DNA from: Candidatus Pelagibacter sp.
GTDB taxonomy: Bacteria > Pseudomonadota > Alphaproteobacteria > Pelagibacterales > Pelagibacteraceae
DNA length: 11,755 nucleotides
NCBI GenBank assembly: GCA_002692325.1
Contig: NZJU01000024.1
Coordinates: 1-11,755, forward strand
Reading direction: 5' to 3'
Below are positions 7,548 to 11,755 of the stretch, one piece after another (within the stretch, counting starts at the first letter, position 1; every line of letters begins with the position of its first letter). Position numbers and translations under genes: made by a program. The notes under the pieces were generated by a model. The model was not told the DNA's origin. It did not search any database and saw only the letters and a list, made by a program, of their open reading frames with translations.

Positions 7548-7595
7548 TCTTTCAATTTAATACTTATTTATATAAATATATTGTAAACATATACA
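7548..7595. promoter_or_regulatory. Divergent promoter region between ntrY and ispDF
   Basis: The only true intergenic space in the window. It must hold the starts for both flanking operons unless promoters lie inside genes. The perfect 14-bp palindrome TATTTATATAAATA (7565-7578) gives a TATAAA on each strand (plus 7571-7576; minus 7572-7567), each separated from its ATG by 19 bases. If these act as -10 elements, both leaders would be only about a dozen bases. No good -35 match is seen at the right distance on either side; TTTACA on the minus strand (7587-7582) suits only a different, very close -10. In such AT-rich DNA chance matches are common. Confidence 0.45.
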
Positions 7596-8741
7596 ATGAG
7601 TTTTTGTTTTATCATTCTTGCAGGAGGAAATAGCCATAGATTTGGGTCGAAAATTGGCAAACCATATCAAAAAATAGGCGGCAAATCATTAATTGAAATA
7701 AACGTCTTAAAAGCTAAAAAATTTAAACAAATTAAAAAAATTGTAGTTGTTTATAATGCGAAAGATTTGAGACGAATTAAATCACTTAAACTGAGGAATG
7801 TAAAATTAATAAGGGGTGGCAAATCCCGTCAACAATCCACATTTAACGCTTTAAAATATTTAATCAAAAATAAGTATATACAGAAAGTTTTAATTCATGA
7901 TGTTGCAAGACCTAATTTGTCAATTAATCTGATTAGCTCAGTTTTGAGAAATATGAGAGCTGCAAGAGCTGTGGTTCCTAAAATTAATATTCAAGATGCA
8001 ATAAAACAAATTATAGACTCTAGTAAAGAAGAATACATTTTAGGAAAAAAAAGAGATAACTTGTTTTTGACTCAAACACCCCAAGCCTTCAATTTAAAAG
8101 AAATATATCGTTTACATAAATTAAATTCTTTTAAATATAAAGATGACGATATTTCTCTATATATGAATTTGAATAAAGTTAATTTTATTGAAGGTGAAAA
8201 AAGTAATTTTAAAATTACAGACAAATCAGATTTTGAAACTCTGAAAAATATCTATGACTCACAAAAAAGTATTGGAATAGGTTTTGATGTACATAGGCTT
8301 GTCCCTAAAAAAAAACTTCATTTAGCGGGTCTAATTATAAAATCGAAACTAGGAACCCTTGGACATTCTGACGGTGATCCTGTTCTTCACGCTATTACAG
8401 ATGCAATTTTAGGTGCATGTAGGATGGGAGATATTGGTCAAATGTTTCCAGATCAAAATAAAAAGTTTAAAAATATAAGTTCTTCAATTTTACTTAAAAA
8501 AGTTCTAGAAAAAATTAAAATTAAAAACTACTTTGTAAATAATATTGATATAAATATTATTTCTCAAACACCTAAAATAAAGAAATACAAAAATAAAATG
8601 ACAGATAGTATTTCAAAGCTCTGTGATATTTCTAAAGATCGAATTAATATCAAAGGCAAAACAACGGAGAAACTGGGTGTAATAGGAAAAGAGAAGGCTA
8701 TAGCGTGCGAAGTAATTGCCTCTGTTATTAGATATGATTAA
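7596..8741 (+). CDS. ispDF: Bifunctional IspD/IspF enzyme of the MEP isoprenoid pathway
   Basis: Fused 2-C-methyl-D-erythritol 4-phosphate cytidylyltransferase (IspD) and 2-C-methyl-D-erythritol 2,4-cyclodiphosphate synthase (IspF), cytoplasmic. Over 381 residues, IspD covers about 1-222: a nucleotide-binding start LAGGNSHRFG (8-17) with Lys22, the GGKSRQQS segment (74-81), HDVARP (101-106) and QTPQAF (160-165). IspF covers about 226-381: GIGFDVHRL (227-235) with metal ligands Asp231 and His233, GHSDGD (256-261), His265, and the CDP-binding end GKTTEKLGVIG (354-364). Fusion of the two is common in alphaproteobacteria. Odd points: the IspD start lacks the usual A-A-G pattern, and the IspF motif after GDIG reads QMFPD rather than the common HFPPSD type. 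The start faces the divergent promoter gap, and the stop overlaps pgpA by 8 bases. Confidence 0.95.
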   Translation: MSFCFIILAGGNSHRFGSKIGKPYQKIGGKSLIEINVLKAKKFKQIKKIVVVYNAKDLRRIKSLKLRNVKLIRGGKSRQQSTFNALKYLIKNKYIQKVLIHDVARPNLSINLISSVLRNMRAARAVVPKINIQDAIKQIIDSSKEEYILGKKRDNLFLTQTPQAFNLKEIYRLHKLNSFKYKDDDISLYMNLNKVNFIEGEKSNFKITDKSDFETLKNIYDSQKSIGIGFDVHRLVPKKKLHLAGLIIKSKLGTLGHSDGDPVLHAITDAILGACRMGDIGQMFPDQNKKFKNISSSILLKKVLEKIKIKNYFVNNIDINIISQTPKIKKYKNKMTDSISKLCDISKDRINIKGKTTEKLGVIGKEKAIACEVIASVIRYD

Positions 8742-9237
8742 AAATATTAATTACTTATTTGTTACCTTTTTTGGAATTGGAACTTTGAGATATGCTCCTG
8801 GCACGTTTACTTCCCTCGTTACTGTAGTCTTTTTATATAGTTTATTTTACATCATAAAATTATCAAACTTCATAATTTTATTTTTCTTTTTAATAATTTT
8901 TTTATATTCTTTTTACGCTGTATCTGATTATATAAAAGATAATGATAATAAAGATCCCAAAGAAGTAGTTATTGACGAGGTAATTGGTCAATTTATTCCA
9001 ATTTATTTATATGAAATTGCACATGGAATTGAAAAAGATCCTCAGGAGGCAATTTTGTTTTATATTTATATTTTTATTTTGTTTAGATTTTTTGATATAA
9101 AAAAGCCTTTCCCAATCAACATTGTTGACAAAAAATTTAAAAATAGCTTTGGTGTTATATTTGATGATATTATTGCAGGATTATATGTTGTGTTAACATT
9201 AGTTATTTTTATGACAATTAAGTCTAGACTTCTATAA
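8734..9237 (+). CDS. pgpA: Phosphatidylglycerophosphatase A
   Basis: Dephosphorylates phosphatidylglycerophosphate to phosphatidylglycerol at the inner membrane. I place the start at the ATG at 8734, which overlaps the ispDF stop in ATGATTAA and gives 167 residues, the usual family size; the frame can be extended to a TTG at 8716, but the six extra residues have no support. Motifs in order: FGIGTLRYAPGT (13-24), corresponding to the family's G-x-G-x-x-P-x-APGT opening; DPKEVVIDEVIGQ (74-86) with the acidic pair Asp81/Glu82; FRFFDIKKPFPI (117-128); and GVIFDDIIAGLY (140-151) with Asp144/Asp145. Hydrophobic helices run at about 25-41, 43-64, 106-118 and 146-162. The stop TAA shares its last base with the ATG of cinA. 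Second gene of ispDF-pgpA-cinA. Confidence 0.93.
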   Translation: MIKNINYLFVTFFGIGTLRYAPGTFTSLVTVVFLYSLFYIIKLSNFIILFFFLIIFLYSFYAVSDYIKDNDNKDPKEVVIDEVIGQFIPIYLYEIAHGIEKDPQEAILFYIYIFILFRFFDIKKPFPINIVDKKFKNSFGVIFDDIIAGLYVVLTLVIFMTIKSRLL

Positions 9238-9704
9238 TGAGTATAAATAAAAAAATTGTTTCTCTGCTCAAAAGAAAAAAACTCAAAATTGCTATAGCAG
9301 AGTCATGCACTGGAGGTCTACTTTCGAGCGCTATTACCTCGGTTAGTGGATCTTCAAAAATATTTACAATAGGTTTAGTTACCTATTCTAATCAAGCTAA
9401 AACTAGCGTGTTAAAAGTAGCAAAACAAATAATTAAAAAGCATGGTGCTGTGAGTGTTCAGTGTTGTTTAGCAATGGTAAATAACTTAAGTAAGATAAGT
9501 AAAGCAAAGATATGCGTCTCAATTACTGGAATAGCCGGACCAAAAGGAGGGTCAAAACAAAAACCAATTGGTTTAGTGTTTATAGGAGTTAAGATTGGCA
9601 AAAAAGTTATAATCAATAAATCTAATTTTAAAAATAAAGGTAGATCTTTTATTCAAAAATCTACTGTGAAAAAAGCCCTTAAATTAATTGAAAATTCTCT
9701 CTAA
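9237..9704 (+). CDS. cinA: CinA C-terminal domain protein, nicotinamide-mononucleotide deamidase (PncC type)
   Basis: Stand-alone CinA C-terminal domain; family members hydrolyse NMN to nicotinate mononucleotide and ammonia in pyridine nucleotide recycling, in the cytoplasm. The 155 residues equal the single-domain form (about 160), without the N-terminal MoaB-like domain of long CinA. Visible motifs: AESCTGG (21-27) with the active-site Ser23, TYSNQAK (49-55) with Lys55, HGAVS (69-73), and the loop GIAGPKGGSKQKPIG (98-112), where typical members have G-P-G-G-G-S. The Lys in AGPKGG is a small departure. Its ATG overlaps the pgpA stop by one base (TAATG). The last 21 bases overlap the 3' end of the opposing small membrane gene, so no independent terminator space exists. 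pncC would be an equally valid symbol. Confidence 0.9.
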   Translation: MSINKKIVSLLKRKKLKIAIAESCTGGLLSSAITSVSGSSKIFTIGLVTYSNQAKTSVLKVAKQIIKKHGAVSVQCCLAMVNNLSKISKAKICVSITGIAGPKGGSKQKPIGLVFIGVKIGKKVIINKSNFKNKGRSFIQKSTVKKALKLIENSL

Positions 9705-9977
9705 AATTCTGGAAGCAAGACTATTTAGTAGTATAAATATTACCAGTAAATCTGCATATAGTAGAAAAACCAATCTATTTCTAAACCTTCGTCTTTTCAA
9801 AACATCAAGAGAGTCTGGTAAAAAATCCTCTTTTTTCGTAGGTTTGAAATCATAAGAAAATTTCCAATAATTATCATCTCTTTCCTCCGGGTCACCTGTT
9901 TTGTAGTATTTTATATACTCAACTAAATACCACCAGATTATAAAAAAAAACATAAGTAAAATTATATTACCAATCAT
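9684..9977 (-). CDS. Small two-helix membrane protein of unknown function
   Basis: I do not recognise this 97-residue protein. It has a hydrophobic N-terminal helix (about 3-22, containing FFIIWWYLVEY), a polar middle (about 25-60) rich in acidic and aromatic residues (TGDPEERDDNYWKF), a strongly basic patch KRRRFRNR (61-68), and a second hydrophobic helix (about 69-86). By the positive-inside rule the basic patch and probably the middle region face the cytoplasm. It is likely a real gene: codon composition is like its neighbours, its ATG overlaps the coq10 stop by one base (TAATG), and it lies at the end of the eno-ftsB-lipA-coq10 operon. Its last 21 bases overlap the 3' end of cinA on the other strand. 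No function is proposed. Confidence 0.75.
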   Translation of the reverse strand: MIGNIILLMFFFIIWWYLVEYIKYYKTGDPEERDDNYWKFSYDFKPTKKEDFLPDSLDVLKRRRFRNRLVFLLYADLLVIFILLNSLASRILERIFN

Positions 9978-10420
9978 TATTTATAAAGCTCATTAGCTCT
10001 TTTTTCAAATGCATCAGCAATTTTATTTAATCCAAGATTAAAAGATTTTTTCATAATTGTATTTAATATATTATTTTTTAATTCAAAATCTATTTCAAAT
10101 TCCAATTGCGTAGAGTTATTAATTTCTTTAAATTTCCATTCATTCTTTAAGTGCGTTAATGGGCCATCAATATTTGTAACCTGAATTTTATCTTTCTCTT
10201 TGTAATATAAAACTAAACTAGTGTAAGTTTCATTTAAAAATTTTTTTCCTACTTTTAAATCAGCTTTGATTTCAATAAGATCTTTACTTTCTTTTTTATT
10301 GTGTATTTTTCCTTCTAGGCACCATGGAACAAATTCAGGATATTTTTCAATATCTAAAACAAGATCAATAAGCTGTTTTTTTTTACAGGGGATTACTTTT
10401 TTTATAGAGGCTGATGACAT
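9977..10420 (-). CDS. coq10: Ubiquinone-binding protein, Coq10/RatA-like START-domain family
   Basis: Small lipid-binding (polyketide cyclase/START fold) protein; in mitochondria Coq10 binds ubiquinone and supports respiration, and alphaproteobacterial homologues are annotated alike, while the E. coli relative is called RatA. The 147 residues match the family. The hallmark is [14 protein letters not shown] (21-34), followed by [12 protein letters not shown] (57-68), [13 protein letters not shown] (85-97), [10 protein letters not shown] (111-120) and a C-terminal amphipathic helix (about 123-145). The start at 10420 gives the usual short lead ([12 protein letters not shown]) before the first helix and overlaps the lipA end by 19 bases, so it is translationally coupled. 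Placement right after lipA is a conserved alphaproteobacterial arrangement. Family certain; ubiquinone ligand is inferred from homology. Confidence 0.9.
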   Translation of the reverse strand: MSSASIKKVIPCKKKQLIDLVLDIEKYPEFVPWCLEGKIHNKKESKDLIEIKADLKVGKKFLNETYTSLVLYYKEKDKIQVTNIDGPLTHLKNEWKFKEINNSTQLEFEIDFELKNNILNTIMKKSFNLGLNKIADAFEKRANELYK

Positions 10421-11340
10421 TCAATTTGATAATTTCTTGCTTCTTTTAATTTTTTGAAATCATCATCAGCATGATAAGACGATCTTGTTAAAGGTGAAGA
10501 CGAAACAAGTAAAAAACCTTTTGACTTAGCAATATTTTCTAAATCTTTAAACTCATCTGGGTGGTAATATCTATGAAGCGGATGATGCTTTGGTGAAGGT
10601 TGAAGATATTGACCGATAGTAATAAAATCTACATTGGCAGATCTTAGATCATCCATTACTTGAACTATTTCATCCTTATTTTCACCTAAACCAACCATCA
10701 GTCCAGATTTAGTAAATACATTTTGATTCATCTCTTTTGATTTTTTTAAAAGATCTAAAGATGCAAAATATCTCGCGCCAGGTCTTACTGTCACGTACAG
10801 TCTAGGAACAGTCTCAATGTTGTGATTAAAAACATCAGGATTAGCCTCTAAAACTTTTTTATACGAGTCTCCCTTTCTTAAAAAATCAGGTGTTAAAACT
10901 TCAATTGTAGTCTTTGGATTTTTCTCTTTTGTAGCTTTTATTACTTCATAAAAATGGTTTGACCCCCCATCATCTAAATCATCTCTATCCACTGATGTAA
11001 TGACGACATGATTTAAATTTAATTTTTTTACTGCATTTGATATTTTTACCGGTTCAAATATGTCTAATTTATCTGGCTTACCAGTTTTTACGTCGCAGAA
11101 TGCGCAAGCACGGGTGCAAGTATCTCCCATTATCATAAAGGTGGCGTGTTTTTTACTCCAACACTCTGTAATGTTTGGGCAATTGGCTTCTTGGCAAACT
11201 GTTACTAGGTTATCCTCATTTACTATTTTTCTAGTTTGGAAAAAAATTTTTGAATCTACTATTTTTGATCTAATCCACTCTGGTTTTTTTTTTATGGGAT
11301 TTACCTTATTATTTACTTTTTCCGGGTGCCTTGGTTTCAT
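10402..11340 (-). CDS. lipA: Lipoyl synthase
   Basis: Radical SAM enzyme inserting two sulfurs into protein-bound octanoyl groups to make lipoate for 2-oxoacid dehydrogenases and the glycine cleavage system. Length 312 is typical. Both iron-sulfur motifs are intact: the auxiliary cluster cysteines Cys49, Cys54 and Cys60 in [12 protein letters not shown], and the radical SAM cysteines Cys75, Cys79 and Cys82 in CTRACAFC. Further family blocks are [13 protein letters not shown] (115-127), FNHNIETV (171-178), VRPGARY (185-191), [10 protein letters not shown] (211-220), TIGQYLQPS (241-249) and the C-terminal RSSYHAD (286-292) with its cluster-binding serine. The ATG is one base past the ftsB stop, with no Shine-Dalgarno. 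In many alphaproteobacteria pdhABC-lpd lie directly upstream of lipA; here ftsB does. A 10-base T run (11284-11293) lies near the 5' end in frame. Confidence 0.97.
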   Translation of the reverse strand: MKPRHPEKVNNKVNPIKKKPEWIRSKIVDSKIFFQTRKIVNEDNLVTVCQEANCPNITECWSKKHATFMIMGDTCTRACAFCDVKTGKPDKLDIFEPVKISNAVKKLNLNHVVITSVDRDDLDDGGSNHFYEVIKATKEKNPKTTIEVLTPDFLRKGDSYKKVLEANPDVFNHNIETVPRLYVTVRPGARYFASLDLLKKSKEMNQNVFTKSGLMVGLGENKDEIVQVMDDLRSANVDFITIGQYLQPSPKHHPLHRYYHPDEFKDLENIAKSKGFLLVSSSPLTRSSYHADDDFKKLKEARNYQIECHQPL

Positions 11341-11341
11341 A

Positions 11342-11638
11342 TTATTTTAATTTAATTATAAATTCCTCTTTTTTTCCAAATTTAAATTTTTCTCTATACA
11401 AAATATCTAAATAGTCAAAATTTATTTTTTCTGATAATAGACTATTTTTTTTTTCAAATTCCATTAAATTACTTACTAAGTTATTTTCAATTACTGCTAG
11501 TTCTATTTTTAAATTTTTTTTTTCGATATATGACACTAAGCCCCTATCACCGCCTATTAAGTTAATAATTATATAAATTGATAAAAATATGTTAATTAAA
11601 AGCAATTTTTTTCGAGAAAAAAAACTTTTTATATTCAT
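11342..11638 (-). CDS. ftsB: Cell division protein FtsB / septum formation initiator (DivIC family)
   Basis: Small bitopic division protein that joins FtsL and FtsQ at the septum. The 98 residues show the family plan: a short basic cytoplasmic N-terminus (1-11), a single membrane helix (about 12-28), [11 protein letters not shown] (29-39) corresponding to the conserved GL-x-x-Y segment, a coiled-coil-like stretch (about 38-70) with regular Leu/Ile/Asn spacing, and the periplasmic end [24 protein letters not shown] (here 72-95, shown in part by [12 protein letters not shown]), typical of the D-x-x-YLEE-x-AR block. Sequence conservation in this family is low; position directly after eno strongly supports the call. 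The start ATG overlaps the eno stop by 4 bases (ATGA). Two 10-base T runs occur within the gene (11445-11454 and 11514-11523). Confidence 0.85.
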   Translation of the reverse strand: MNIKSFFSRKKLLLINIFLSIYIIINLIGGDRGLVSYIEKKNLKIELAVIENNLVSNLMEFEKKNSLLSEKINFDYLDILYREKFKFGKKEEFIIKLK

Positions 11639-11755
11639 TCCAAGACTTTAGCCATTTTAATTGATTTTCCAAGCTCTTCTTCAATTCTTATTAACCTATT
11701 GTATTTAGAGACCCTCTCTGATCTTGCTAAAGAGCCTGTTTTGATTTGAGAAGAT
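11635..11755 (-). CDS. eno: Enolase, C-terminal end (truncated by window edge)
   Basis: Glycolytic enolase (2-phosphoglycerate to phosphoenolpyruvate), cytoplasmic. Only the last 39 codons and the stop are in the window, read leftward. The translation begins [20 protein letters not shown] and continues [19 protein letters not shown], matching the well-conserved enolase C-terminus (AQIKTGSLSRSDR...KYNQLLRIEEELG). In the intact enzyme the lysine of QIKTGS is a catalytic-site residue and the following serine/arginine pair helps bind the substrate. The stop TGA (11637-11635) is embedded in the ATGA that starts ftsB, so the two are translationally coupled, and eno is the first gene seen of this leftward operon. 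The start and most of the protein lie outside the window. Confidence 0.95.
   Translation of the reverse strand, partial: SSQIKTGSLARSERVSKYNRLIRIEEELGKSIKMAKVLE

Noticed and set aside
7582..7587. TTTACA on the minus strand as a -35 box for ntrY
   Set aside because: Only 9 bases from the palindrome TATAAA; a usable -10 would sit almost on the ATG. Could be chance.
8716..8733. Upstream TTG start for pgpA
   Set aside because: Adds six residues with no family support; the ATG at 8734 gives the normal length and a typical overlap with the ispDF stop.
10266..10457. 63-codon open frame on the plus strand
   Set aside because: Antisense across the coq10/lipA junction, both well supported by motifs.
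11060..11350. 96-codon open frame on the plus strand
   Set aside because: Antisense to the cysteine-rich N-terminal half of lipA; no independent support.
1..11755. Mobile element, CRISPR, tRNA/rRNA, prophage or defence island
   Set aside because: No transposase or integrase genes, direct repeats, tRNA-like folds or spacer arrays were seen; the whole window is tightly packed housekeeping genes.

Overview
The window is a very compact, strongly AT-rich stretch of bacterial chromosome. Gene content and order point to an alphaproteobacterium, most likely a streamlined marine SAR11 (Pelagibacterales) type. The evidence is low GC, intergenic gaps of 0-3 bases or short overlaps, almost no Shine-Dalgarno motifs, a fused ispDF, and an alphaproteobacterial backbone (eno - ftsB - lipA - coq10 - cinA - ispDF - ntrY - ntrX - trkA). 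The lineage is inferred from protein motifs and synteny recalled from memory; no database search was possible.

Layout, left to right. (1) The 3' part of a citrate/2-methylcitrate synthase gene (prpC type) on the plus strand runs in from the left edge. (2) Converging on it, with one base between the stops, is a leftward five-gene operon starting at 7547: ntrY (sensor kinase) - ntrX (response regulator) - trkA - trkH (potassium uptake) - gpsA (glycerol-3-phosphate dehydrogenase). (3) A 48-base divergent gap (7548-7595) is the only real intergenic space. It carries a 14-bp AT palindrome centred exactly between the two start codons. (4) A rightward operon ispDF - pgpA - cinA (isoprenoid precursor synthesis, phosphatidylglycerophosphate phosphatase, NMN deamidase-like) follows. 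(5) Converging on cinA, with a 21-bp overlap of coding ends, is a leftward operon entering from the right edge: eno (C-terminal end only) - ftsB - lipA - coq10 - a small unrecognised two-helix membrane protein.

How the genes work together. The left operon links a membrane sensor/regulator pair to Trk-type potassium transport, with GpsA feeding phospholipid synthesis. The middle operon covers isoprenoid and phosphatidylglycerol synthesis. The right operon mixes glycolysis (eno), division (ftsB), lipoate synthesis (lipA) and ubiquinone function (coq10). There are no RNA genes, mobile elements, CRISPR arrays, integrase genes or other signs of an accessory island, and no stretch above 48 bases lacks a gene.

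I do not see a new system. The most interesting signals are reductive: NtrX has lost the GAFTGA sigma-54 contact loop and has an altered receiver loop, NtrY has no PAS domain between HAMP and the kinase, the fourth TrkH selectivity-filter glycine appears to be threonine, and the pdh and dusB-ntrBC blocks that usually sit in this backbone are absent.
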